Assembly (NCBI RefSeq): GCF_036226505.1
Contig: NZ_CP108484.1
Location: 8,589,501-8,653,500, forward strand
Length of the DNA: 64,000 bases
From: Kitasatospora sp. NBC_01246
Lineage (GTDB): Bacteria > Actinomycetota > Actinomycetes > Streptomycetales > Streptomycetaceae
Direction of reading: 5' to 3'
The notes below the pieces were generated by a model. The model searched no databases, was not told where the DNA came from, and was given only the letters and a program-made list of their open reading frames with translations. Positions 52,030 to 59,827 of the stretch are shown here, one piece after another. Within the stretch, counting starts at the first letter, position 1; every line of letters starts with the position of its first letter. Both the position numbers and the translations under genes were made by a program.

Positions 52030-52140
52030 GGCCGAGTGGGGGAACCCGGTGCGAACCCGGGGCTGACGCGCAGCGGTGTGGGGTGGCGGTCGAGCCGTCC
52101 CGAGCCCGAATGCCCGCCCGACCGTGCACCACGGCGAAAG
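52030..52140 (+). promoter_or_regulatory. Cobalamin riboswitch for the divergent toroid gene
   Basis: Plus strand GAGTGGGGGAACCCGGTGCG, AACCCGGGGCTGACGCGCAG and CGGTGTG match the same aptamer core, followed by CGAGCCCGAATGCCCG. It lies about 110 bases before GTG 52247. Together with 51841-51918 it forms a back-to-back pair in one 535-bp intergenic region. Confidence 0.82.
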
Positions 52141-52246
52141 CCGGCCCACGCGATCCGGGCGGCGGCCGCTCCGGCAGGCGCGCTTCCGAACGGACGCCCG
52201 GACTCCGGGGCAGGGTCGACGCCCGCCACCCCAAGGAGCCCGTCCC

Positions 52247-53674
52247 GTGTCCTTCCCGGCCCCCTCGCGGACCACCGCGACCCGCACCGCCACCGCCGTC
52301 ACCGTCGCGCTGACGGCCGGAGCCCTGCTGCTCTCAGCCGTTCCCGCCCACGCGACGGCCAGTCCCACCCAGATAGCCACCTCCAAGAGCACCGGCGTCA
52401 CCTACCTGAGGTCCCTTCAGGCCGCCGACGGCAGCTACGTCACCGGCGGCGGACTCTCCAACGAGTGGGCCTTCAGCGCACTGGCGGCCGCCGGCACGGC
52501 CGCCGCGGACGTCACCCCCGGCGGCGACCCCACCAAGAACGCCCGCTTGGTCTACCGAAACCAGCTCGCCGCCCCCGGCTGGCCGAGCGCCTCGCCGGTC
52601 GTCACCGACTACGAGCGCGGCATCCTCAACGCCTACGCCGCCGGCATCGACCCCGCCCGGGTCGGCCCGGGCCGCAACCTCCTCGCCGACCTTGCCGCCT
52701 ACTGGCAGGCCGCCGAACCCGGCTACTACGGCCCGTCCGCCAACTTCAACGGCACCGTCTTCGGTCTGCTCGCCCTGGCGGGCGCCAAGACCCAGGCGGG
52801 CACCCGGCGCGCCCCGCAGGCACTGCTGAACGCCTCCGGCGCCGTGGTGCGCGCCAACCAGCACAACGACGGCGGCTGGAACTACAGCAAGGCCGCCGGC
52901 GACCCGACCGCGCTCGCGCAGGGCAGCGACATCGACATGACCGGCGCCGCCATGGCCTCGCTGTGCACCGCCGGCGTGCCCGACACCGATCCCGCGATCG
53001 TCGCCGCCAAGAACTTCCTCAAGGGCAAGCTCGCCTCCTCCGGCGCCTTCAACGCCATGTTCGGTGTGAACACCGACTCCAACGGCTGGGCCGTGTCCGG
53101 CCTCAACGCCTGCGGCATCAACCCCCAGGGAACCGATTTCACCAGCGGCACCGGCAAGACCCCGGTCGACTTCCTCATCGCCCAGCAGTTCAAGCCCGGC
53201 GGCGGCTTCAAGTACCTGCCCACCGACACCACTCCGTCCCCGTACGCCTCCGTCGACGGTCTGCGCGCCGTCGCCGGCGCCGGGTTCACCGCCGCCCCGC
53301 CCGCCCCGACCGTCGCCGGCGAGCCGACGTGGGCCGCCGCCACCGGCTTCACCGCCGGCACCGCGGCGAAGCTCACCCTGGTCGTCGACGACGGTACCGG
53401 CGCCCTCAAGGTCTGTGCCGTCACCCTCGCTCCGACCGCGACCACCGCGACCCTCGGTGACGTCCTCGACGCGGCGGCCACCGCTGTCCCCAGCGGCTGC
53501 GTCACCGCCGTCACCCCGTCCTCCGGCGGCGGAGCCGTCACCGCGCTCAACGGCACCGCCAACAGCGGCTCCTCCACCTGGAAGGTCAGCCTGGACGGCA
53601 CCACCGCCACCGCCGCGACCCGGGCCACCACCGTCCACCTCGGCGACGCCGTGTCGCTGAGCTACGGCAGCTGA
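52247..53674 (+). CDS. Secreted alpha/alpha-toroid protein with DUF4430-like C-terminal domain
   Basis: 475 aa from GTG 52247 (AAGGAG nine bases upstream). Signal peptide about 1-36 (GALLLSAVPAHA). Residues about 40-350 form one prenyltransferase-like helical toroid (LRSLQAADGSYVTGGGLSNE, ANQHNDGGWNYSKAAGD, QQFKPGGGFKYLPTD). Residues about 370-475 are a beta domain (AAKLTLVVDDGTGALKVCAV, ATLGDVLDAAATAVPSGCVT, GSSTWKVSLDGTT) of DUF4430 type, the small domain that in transcobalamins closes over the ligand. No anchor, so a released binder. This order (toroid then beta domain) is the same as in intrinsic factor. Ligand inferred from the riboswitch. Confidence 0.8.
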   Translation: MSFPAPSRTTATRTATAVTVALTAGALLLSAVPAHATASPTQIATSKSTGVTYLRSLQAADGSYVTGGGLSNEWAFSALAAAGTAAADVTPGGDPTKNARLVYRNQLAAPGWPSASPVVTDYERGILNAYAAGIDPARVGPGRNLLADLAAYWQAAEPGYYGPSANFNGTVFGLLALAGAKTQAGTRRAPQALLNASGAVVRANQHNDGGWNYSKAAGDPTALAQGSDIDMTGAAMASLCTAGVPDTDPAIVAAKNFLKGKLASSGAFNAMFGVNTDSNGWAVSGLNACGINPQGTDFTSGTGKTPVDFLIAQQFKPGGGFKYLPTDTTPSPYASVDGLRAVAGAGFTAAPPAPTVAGEPTWAAATGFTAGTAAKLTLVVDDGTGALKVCAVTLAPTATTATLGDVLDAAATAVPSGCVTAVTPSSGGGAVTALNGTANSGSSTWKVSLDGTTATAATRATTVHLGDAVSLSYGS

Positions 53675-53861
53675 GCTACGGCAGCTGACCGCACGGGCCC
53701 GGCCGACCGCCGGTCGTTCCGCTTCGGTACCGGACGAATCACTGCGGCCCGGGGCTCCGCGCCCGGGCCGCACAACAGGGGCTGCTGAACGGAATCGGTG
53801 GGCTGTTCGCCCGTCACCTCCTCCGACGACGGCAAGCGTCCCACGACGGATGAGCCCTGGG

Positions 53862-53900
53862 CGCCGGCGCCCGTCCTCCCTCGCGGAGGACGGGCGCCGG
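53862..53900. terminator. Strong bidirectional hairpin terminator
   Basis: Perfect 17-bp stem (GCCGGCGCCCGTCCTCC with complement) and 5-base loop, 11 bp beyond the stop of the minus-strand gene at 53912 and about 190 bp beyond the plus-strand toroid gene. It separates the convergent units. Confidence 0.85.
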
Positions 53901-53911
53901 CCTGCTCACGT

Positions 53912-54391
53912 TCAGGGCGCCGTGATGCCCGGCTGGGTGCCGGCGCCGAAGGACCAGCCCTCGACGTCGCCAGGGGCCGGGTTGTAGCTGCCGGCGCCCA
54001 GGCTGCTGTAGGACCAGGGGCCGCCGTGCTGGGCGTGCCAGTACGACCAGTAGGCGCTGCCGGTCGGGTTGGTGCAGGTGGCGGGAAGTGCGTTGATCTT
54101 GCAGACGAAGCCCGGGAAGCGGGGGTGGAAGGCGTACGAGAACCCGGCGCCGGTGAGCGCGGCGAGCCCGCTGGCGGGGTCGCCGGGGGCGCAGCCGGTC
54201 TCGATGCCGCCGCCGACGGCGGTGAAGTCGACCACGACGGTGACGCCGGTGGTTCCGCTGCAGGCCGCCGCCTGGGCCTGCGGGGCCTGGCCGGCGGAGA
54301 CGCCGAGCAGGCCGGCGGTGAGGGCCGCCGCGGCGGCGATCGACCCGAGCATCCGGCGGACGGGGCGGGACGGGGTGAGGGTGTCGGTCAT
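53912..54391 (-). CDS. Secreted 'YWSYW' single-domain protein
   Basis: 159 aa from ATG 54391 (GAGGAG five bases upstream). Signal peptide about 1-42. The mature part is just the domain shared with the genes at 47564 and 48757: VVDFTAVGGGIETGC, PGFVCKINALPATC, GSAYWSYWHAQHGG and GDVEGWSFGAG, with four Cys likely forming two disulfides. Lies 34 bp downstream of the toroid gene at 54426 and should be co-transcribed with it, so toroid and small domain are supplied as separate chains here. Confidence 0.8.
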   Translation of the reverse strand: MTDTLTPSRPVRRMLGSIAAAAALTAGLLGVSAGQAPQAQAAACSGTTGVTVVVDFTAVGGGIETGCAPGDPASGLAALTGAGFSYAFHPRFPGFVCKINALPATCTNPTGSAYWSYWHAQHGGPWSYSSLGAGSYNPAPGDVEGWSFGAGTQPGITAP

Positions 54392-54425
54392 CGGAACTCT
54401 CCTCGTGGGATCAGGGTTCGGCGTC

Positions 54426-55493
54426 TCAGCGGGTGGCCGGGGCCGGGCAGGCGAGGGTGGGGGCGCTGGGGCGGGACCCGGCGGCGGAGAGGGTGGCCAG
54501 CGGGGTGCCCGCCAGGCCGAGAACGGCCTGCGCGGTGGCCCGGGCGCCGTTGCCGGCGTTGAAGCCCGACGCGTCGTAGGCGACCGCGCCGCGCACCGCC
54601 GGGTCGGCGGAGCAGCCCTGCTGGAACTTCACCAGCCGGCTCCAGCCCTTGAGGCCGGCACCGAGGCGCCCACCGGAGAGCAGTGCCTGGGTGGCCAGGC
54701 CGGTGGTGTTGGCGTTGGAGGCGGTCGCGCCGGCGGCCGCGAAGCCGCCGTCGGCGTTCTGGTGCGTGGTCAGCCAGCCGAGGCCCGCGTTCGCCTCGGC
54801 GTTGCGGCCGTTGACGGCGAGCGCCTGGACGGCGAGGGCGGTGGCGTCGGCGTCACTGGTGCAGGTGGGCTGGCCGAAGGCGACCGGGTAACCGCCGTCC
54901 GCGCACTGGCTGTTCGCCAGGAAGTCGACGGCCGCGGCGGGAGCGTCGCCGGGGGTGCGGTGCAGGGCGATCAGGGCGAGGGACTGGCCGAAGGCGTTGC
55001 TGTAGTCGCCCCACTGCGAGCGGTCGGAGAACCGTCCTTCGGCGGTCTGCAGCGAGCGCAGCCGGGCTGGCAGGTCGACGCCCCCGAAGGATGCCGGGTT
55101 CCCACCGCGCACCTCGACGGCGAGCAGCAGCTTCGCGGTGGCGCCCGCGTAGGCCTCGGTGGCGCCGTCGCCGAGGTAGCCGGAGATGATCTCGGGCTTC
55201 GCCAGCCAGGCGGTGGCCTTCGCGGCGGCCTCGTCGGAGCTGTGCGAGGCGGCGAAGGCCAGCACGGCATCGACGGTCAGACCCTGGTCGGGGTAGGCGG
55301 TGCCGTTGAAGACGGACTCGAAGTGGTCGCCGTCCACGAGCTGGCGGGCCAGCCAGCCGCCAGCGGCGGCGTCGGGACGAACGGTCCGGGAGGACGTCGT
55401 TTCGGCGTGGGCGGCGGTGGCCACCGGGAGCGCGGTGGCGAGCGCCAGGGCGGGTATCGCGAGCAGACCGAGGGTGCGGCGGAGCGTGGGCAT
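54426..55493 (-). CDS. Secreted alpha/alpha-toroid protein
   Basis: 355 aa from ATG 55493 (GGAAAGG six bases upstream). The frame extends to 55601 but without a site. Signal peptide about 1-30. Then one helical toroid with repeated turns GGWLARQLVDGDHFESV, LRSLQTAEGRFSDRSQWGDY, FLANSQCADGGYPVAFGQPT and LTTHQNADGGFAAAG, close in pattern to the first toroid of the 984-aa protein (WLVGQLVGGDHMENW). No anchor and no DUF4430 part. The following gene provides a 'YWSYW' domain. Headed by its own cobalamin riboswitch. Confidence 0.8.
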   Translation of the reverse strand: MPTLRRTLGLLAIPALALATALPVATAAHAETTSSRTVRPDAAAGGWLARQLVDGDHFESVFNGTAYPDQGLTVDAVLAFAASHSSDEAAAKATAWLAKPEIISGYLGDGATEAYAGATAKLLLAVEVRGGNPASFGGVDLPARLRSLQTAEGRFSDRSQWGDYSNAFGQSLALIALHRTPGDAPAAAVDFLANSQCADGGYPVAFGQPTCTSDADATALAVQALAVNGRNAEANAGLGWLTTHQNADGGFAAAGATASNANTTGLATQALLSGGRLGAGLKGWSRLVKFQQGCSADPAVRGAVAYDASGFNAGNGARATAQAVLGLAGTPLATLSAAGSRPSAPTLACPAPATR

Positions 55494-55615
55494 GAGTGCC
55501 TTTCCGGGCCTGGACGCAGGGGCCCGGAGGACGCCGGGCAGCACGCCGGGCAGCCCTCGGAGCTCCGGCCCGCAGACCACGACGGGAGGAGGGGACGACA
55601 CATCCCCGCCGACGG

Positions 55616-55705
55616 GTACTCGGGCTCGCCGCCGACATGCCGTCGGCGGCCTACCGTTGCGGGTCAGCGCCGGATTCGGACCGGACTTCCCCCGTCGACG
55701 GAGTC
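55616..55705 (-). promoter_or_regulatory. Cobalamin riboswitch for the 55493-53912 unit
   Basis: Minus strand GGGGGAAGTCCGGTCCGAAT, CCGGCGCTGACCCGCAACGG and TAGGCCG, then GCGAGCCCGAGTACC. It is nearly the same core as at 51841-51918. It ends about 120 bases before ATG 55493. Confidence 0.85.
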
Positions 55706-55898
55706 ACAACGTGACGGCTCATCATGGCGAAATGGAAAAGATCGGGTCAAGGGATCGTGCGTCACATCACGCAGGCACCACCGGGTTCCGCCGGCACACT
55801 CCGCCTGCCCGACGGGACCGCAGCGGACCGGGCCCGCGAGCGCAAAGGGCTGGATCACGGACACCTACCTGCTCCGGCGGTCCGAGAGCTGACGGGCG

Positions 55899-55928
55899 GT
55901 GCGCCGCCCCGGACGAGGGGCGGCGCAC
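55899..55928 (-). terminator. Hairpin terminator of the valine operon
   Basis: Perfect 12-bp stem GTGCGCCGCCCC/GGGGCGGCGCAC with a 6-base loop, 11 bp beyond the last stop codon. Confidence 0.8.
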
Positions 55929-55939
55929 GGCGGGCGCCG

Positions 55940-56719
55940 TCAGCGGTTGCGGAACTCCGGCGGGCGCTTCTCCGAGAAAGCCGCCATGCCCTCCTTCTGA
56001 TCAGCCGTCGCGAAGACGGCGTGGAAGAGGCGGCGTTCGAAGCGGACGCCCTCGGCGAGGGTCGTCTCGTACGACCGGTTGACGGCCTCCTTGAGCATGA
56101 TCGCCGCCGGGGTGGACATCGCCGCGACGGTCTCGGCGGTGGCCAGGGCCTCGGCCAGCAGCTGGTCGGCGGGGACGATGCGGGAGACCAGTCCGGCCCG
56201 CTCCGCCTCCTCGGCGCCCATCGTCCGGCCGGTCAGACAGAGTTCCATGGCCTTCGCCTTGCCGACGGCCCGGGTCAGCCGCTGCGAGCCGCCGATGCCC
56301 GGGATGACGCCGAGCTTGATCTCCGGCTGCCCGAACTTCGCGGTGTCCGCCGCCAGCAGGACGTCGCACATCATCGCCAACTCGCAGCCCCCGCCCAGCG
56401 CGTAGCCGGCGACGGCCGCCACCACCGGCTTGCGCAGGGTGGCGAAGCGGTCCCAGGCGGCGAACCAGTTGCCGAGGTAGGCGTCGACGAAGTCGAGCGA
56501 CTGCATCTCCTTGATGTCGGCGCCGGCCGCGAAGGCCTTCTCCGAGCCGGTGACCACCAGGCAGCCGATGTCCGGGTCCCGGTCGAACTCCGTCGCCGCG
56601 GAGACGACTTCGCTCATCAGGAGCGTGTTGAGCGCGTTGAGCGCCTTCGGCCGGTCGAGCGTGATCAGCCCCACCCGGCCCCTGCGCTCGACCAGGATCG
56701 TCTCGTGGGTCTCGGTCAC
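55940..56719 (-). CDS. Enoyl-CoA hydratase
   Basis: 259 aa from GTG 56719, overlapping the mmsB stop as GTGA. Crotonase fold: oxyanion-hole segments KAFAAGADIKEM and GYALGGGCELAMMCD, catalytic Glu region AKFGQPEIKLGVIPGIGGSQ, and RAGLVSRIVPADQL. Both catalytic glutamates (CELAM and QPEIK) are present, so it should be an active hydratase. In this operon it fits methacrylyl-CoA hydration in valine breakdown. It could also serve fatty acids. Last gene before a terminator. Confidence 0.9.
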   Translation of the reverse strand: MTETHETILVERRGRVGLITLDRPKALNALNTLLMSEVVSAATEFDRDPDIGCLVVTGSEKAFAAGADIKEMQSLDFVDAYLGNWFAAWDRFATLRKPVVAAVAGYALGGGCELAMMCDVLLAADTAKFGQPEIKLGVIPGIGGSQRLTRAVGKAKAMELCLTGRTMGAEEAERAGLVSRIVPADQLLAEALATAETVAAMSTPAAIMLKEAVNRSYETTLAEGVRFERRLFHAVFATADQKEGMAAFSEKRPPEFRNR

Positions 56720-57603
56720 TTGCCGCCCTCCCTCAAAGTGGTGATGATCGCCGAGAAGTCCAGGCCCGCACCCTCGTCCGCCGCGAAGTCCGCGTACAAC
56801 TGCGCCGCTCTGCGACCGAGCTCGGTCGGCAGGCCCGCTGCGTCGGCGGCCCCGGCGGCCAGTCCGAGGTCCTTGGCCATCAGCGCGGAGGCGAACCCGG
56901 CCGCGTACTCGCGGTTCGCCGGACTGGCCGGCACCGGCCCGGGGACCGGACAGTTACTGGTGAGCGCCCAGCACTGGCCGGAGGCCGTCGAGGCGACGTC
57001 GAACAGCGCCTGGTGGCTGAGCCCCAGACTCTCCCCGAGCACGAACGCCTCGCTGACCGCGATCATCGAGATGCCGAGGATCATGTTGTTGCAGATCTTC
57101 GCCGCCTGCCCCGCACCGGGCGCGCCGCAGTGCACCACCTTGCGGCCCATCGCCTCCAGAACCGGGCGGGCGCTCTCGAAGTGCTCCTTCTCCGCGCCGA
57201 CCATGAAGGTGAGGCTCGCGGCCGTCGCGCCGACCACCCCGCCGGAGACCGGCGCGTCCACCACGCGGTGCCCGGCGTCCACCGCGAGATCGTGCACCGC
57301 CCTGGCATCCGCGACGTCGATCGTCGAGCAGTCGACGAAGAGCGTTCCCGGGCGGGCGGCGGGCAGCAGCTCCGCGTAGGCGGCCAGGACGTGGCGGCCG
57401 GCCGGCAGCATGCTGATGACGACGTCGGCCTCGCGCACGGCCTCGGCCGCGGACCGCGCAGGGCGGACGCCCACCTCCTCGGCGTGCCGCAAGGCCTCCG
57501 GCACCAGGTCGTAGCCGGTCACCCGGTGCCCGGCCTTGACCAGGTTGGCGGCCATCGGGCCGCCCATGTTGCCCAGTCCGATGAATCCGATGCTGTGGGT
57601 CAC
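56716..57603 (-). CDS. mmsB: 3-hydroxyisobutyrate dehydrogenase
   Basis: 295 aa from GTG 57603, GTGA overlap with the gene before it. N-terminal NAD-binding fold IGFIGLGNMGGPMAANLVKA, substrate motif DAPVSGGVVGA, catalytic Lys in GAGQAAKICNNMILGI and the C-terminal helical domain with DLGLAAGAADAAGLP. It oxidises 3-hydroxyisobutyrate to methylmalonate semialdehyde, the substrate of mmsA in the same operon. Confidence 0.93.
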   Translation of the reverse strand: MTHSIGFIGLGNMGGPMAANLVKAGHRVTGYDLVPEALRHAEEVGVRPARSAAEAVREADVVISMLPAGRHVLAAYAELLPAARPGTLFVDCSTIDVADARAVHDLAVDAGHRVVDAPVSGGVVGATAASLTFMVGAEKEHFESARPVLEAMGRKVVHCGAPGAGQAAKICNNMILGISMIAVSEAFVLGESLGLSHQALFDVASTASGQCWALTSNCPVPGPVPASPANREYAAGFASALMAKDLGLAAGAADAAGLPTELGRRAAQLYADFAADEGAGLDFSAIITTLREGGK

Positions 57604-58673
57604 CAGCGCTCCAGGGGTGTGGTGGCGGCGAGGCCGAGCTCGTGCTCGCCGAGCGGGGCGAAGTAGCGGGCCACGGCGGCGGGTTCGACGGCGCTCAGCG
57701 TGTCCGGGCTCCACTGCGGCGAACGGTCCTTGTCGATCACCTGGGCCCGGATGCCCTCCGCGAGGTCCCGCGTGGCGAGCGCCGCGCAGGAGGTGCGGTA
57801 CTCCTGGTCCAGCACCGCCTCCAGCGGGCCCAGCGCCCGGGCCCGGCGCAGCGCCGCCAGCGTGGCCTTCACGGCGGTGGGCGAGTTGGCGGTGATCCGG
57901 TCCACGGCCTTCTTCGCCTCGGGTTCGCCGCTGTCCCGCAGCCGGTCGAGGATCTCCTCGACGGTCCCGGCCGCGTAGCAGCCGTCGATCCACGCACGCT
58001 GCCCCTCCAGCCGGCCCGGCGGTGCGGGTTCGACGTGCCGTTCGAGGGCGTCGTGCACGGGCAGCTCGGCCAGGTCGTCGAGCAGGGACGGGAGGCGCTC
58101 GGCCGGCACGAAGTGGTCGGCGAGCCCGCAGAGCAGCGCGTCCGCGGCGCCGACGGAACCCGCGGTCAGGGCGAGGTGGGTACCCAGCTCGCCCGGGGCG
58201 AGGGCGAGCAGGTAGGTGCCGCCCACATCGGGCACGAAGCCGATCCCCGCCTCCGGCATCGCCACCCGGGTGGTCTCGGTGACGATCCGGACACTGCCGT
58301 GAGCGGAAACCCCGACCCCGCCGCCCATCACGATGCCACTCATGACGGCGACGTAGGGCTTGGAGTACCGGGCGATCCGGGCGTTGAGGCGGTACTCGTC
58401 GCGCCAGAACTCCTCGACGGCGCCCGGGTCCCCGCCGGTGGCGGCACGGTGGATGGCGACGATGTCGCCACCGGCGCAGAAGGCCCGGTCGCCGGCGCCG
58501 GTGACGACGACGGTGTCGACCCGCTCGTCCTGCTCCCACGCGTCCAGGGCCTCCGAGATCGTCCGCACCATGCCGTGGGTGAGGGCGTTCAGGGCGGCGG
58601 GCCGGTTGAGGACGATCAGCCCGGCCCGGCCCTCCCACTGGACGAGGACCTCCTCGGTGTCGTTCCCGGTCAT
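57600..58673 (-). CDS. 3-hydroxyisobutyryl-CoA hydrolase
   Basis: 357 aa from ATG 58673, which shares a base with the upstream stop (TGATG). Crotonase fold but with the longer length of HIBYL-CoA hydrolases (about 350-380 against about 260 aa for hydratases) and their motifs: NRPAALNALTHGMV, FCAGGDIVAIHR, SGIVMGGGVGVSAHG, MPEAGIGFVPDVGGTYLLA and a C-terminal EYRTSCAALATRDLAEGIRA region. It releases free 3-hydroxyisobutyrate for mmsB. Confidence 0.9.
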   Translation of the reverse strand: MTGNDTEEVLVQWEGRAGLIVLNRPAALNALTHGMVRTISEALDAWEQDERVDTVVVTGAGDRAFCAGGDIVAIHRAATGGDPGAVEEFWRDEYRLNARIARYSKPYVAVMSGIVMGGGVGVSAHGSVRIVTETTRVAMPEAGIGFVPDVGGTYLLALAPGELGTHLALTAGSVGAADALLCGLADHFVPAERLPSLLDDLAELPVHDALERHVEPAPPGRLEGQRAWIDGCYAAGTVEEILDRLRDSGEPEAKKAVDRITANSPTAVKATLAALRRARALGPLEAVLDQEYRTSCAALATRDLAEGIRAQVIDKDRSPQWSPDTLSAVEPAAVARYFAPLGEHELGLAATTPLERW

Positions 58674-59827
58674 CAGGCGGCTCCGGTCAGGCCGCGGGCG
58701 ACGATGACGCGCATGATCTCGTTGGTCCCTTCCAGGATCTGGTGCACCCGCAGGTCGCGGACGATCTTCTCGATGCCGTACTCGGCGAGGTAGCCGTAGC
58801 CACCGTGCAGTTGGAGCGCCTGGTTGGCGACGTCGAAGCCGGTGTCGGTGGCGTGCCGCTTGGCCATCGCGCACAGCTGAGGTGCCCGCCGGTCGCCCCG
58901 GTCCAGGGCGGCCGCCGCGCGCCACACGAGCGCCCTCGCCGCCTCCAACTCCGTCGCCATGTCGGCGAGTCGGAACTGCAGCGCCTGGGCGTGCAGCAGG
59001 CGGGCCCCGAACGCCTCACGGTCGGCGAGATAGGCCACCGCACGTTCCAACGCACTCTGGGCGCCGCCCAGTGAACAGGCCGCAATGCCGAGCCGCCCGC
59101 CGTTGAGGCCGCCCATGGCGATGCGGAAACCCTCGCCCTCCGCCCCGAGCAGGCGGTCGGCGGGCAGCCGGACGCCGTCCAGCAGCACCTGCCGGGTCGG
59201 CTGGGCGTTCCAGCCCATCTTGTGCTCGTTCGGACCGAAGGACAGCCCACGGTCGTCGCGGTCCAGGAGGAACGCGGAGACGCCGTCCGGCCCCGGGCCG
59301 CCGGTCCGCGCCATCACCACGTACACCTGGGATGTGCCCGCGCCGGAGATGAACTGCTTGACGCCGTCCAGTACCCACTGGTCGCCGTCGCGCACGGCCC
59401 GGGTGGTGAGCGCGGCGGCGTCGGAGCCGGCGCCGGGCTCGGTGAGGCAGTAACTGCCCAACTGTTCGGCCGTGCAGAGTGCCGGCAGCCAGCGGGCACG
59501 CTGCGCCTCGGTTCCGTAGCGGTCCACCATCCAGCCGACCATGTTGTGAATGGACAGGTAGCCGGCGATCGACGGGCAGCCGGTCGCGAGTGCTTCGAAG
59601 GCGACCACCCCGTCCAGTCGGGAGAGCTCCGATCCGCCGACGTCCTCGCGCGCGTACACACCGGCCAGGCCCACGTCCGCCGCCTTGCGCAGCACCTCGA
59701 CCGGGAAGTGCTTGTCCCGGTCCCATGCCACCGCGTGCGGGGCGAGGTACTCGTCGGCGAAGGCCCGGGTCGCCTTCGCGATGGCGCGCTGGTCGTCCGT
59801 CAGGTCACCTGCGTGCACCGTACTCAT
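58673..59827 (-). CDS. Acyl-CoA dehydrogenase (isobutyryl-CoA dehydrogenase type)
   Basis: 384 aa from ATG 59827, ATGA overlap with mmsA. Signatures: YCLTEPGAGSDAAAL, GVKQFISGAGTSQVYVVMAR, GFRIAMGGLNGGRLGIAACS, ALQLHGGYGYLAEYGIEKIV and ILEGTNEIMRVIVARGL. FAD flavoprotein. The operon context (mmsA, mmsB, hydrolase) supports isobutyryl-CoA to methacrylyl-CoA. The electron-transfer flavoprotein genes are elsewhere. Confidence 0.92.
   Translation of the reverse strand: MSTVHAGDLTDDQRAIAKATRAFADEYLAPHAVAWDRDKHFPVEVLRKAADVGLAGVYAREDVGGSELSRLDGVVAFEALATGCPSIAGYLSIHNMVGWMVDRYGTEAQRARWLPALCTAEQLGSYCLTEPGAGSDAAALTTRAVRDGDQWVLDGVKQFISGAGTSQVYVVMARTGGPGPDGVSAFLLDRDDRGLSFGPNEHKMGWNAQPTRQVLLDGVRLPADRLLGAEGEGFRIAMGGLNGGRLGIAACSLGGAQSALERAVAYLADREAFGARLLHAQALQFRLADMATELEAARALVWRAAAALDRGDRRAPQLCAMAKRHATDTGFDVANQALQLHGGYGYLAEYGIEKIVRDLRVHQILEGTNEIMRVIVARGLTGAA

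Noticed and set aside
52076..52246. N-terminal extension of the plus-strand toroid protein to 52076
   Set aside because: It would run through the riboswitch and lacks a signal peptide at its start. GTG 52247 has AAGGAG and a proper signal sequence.
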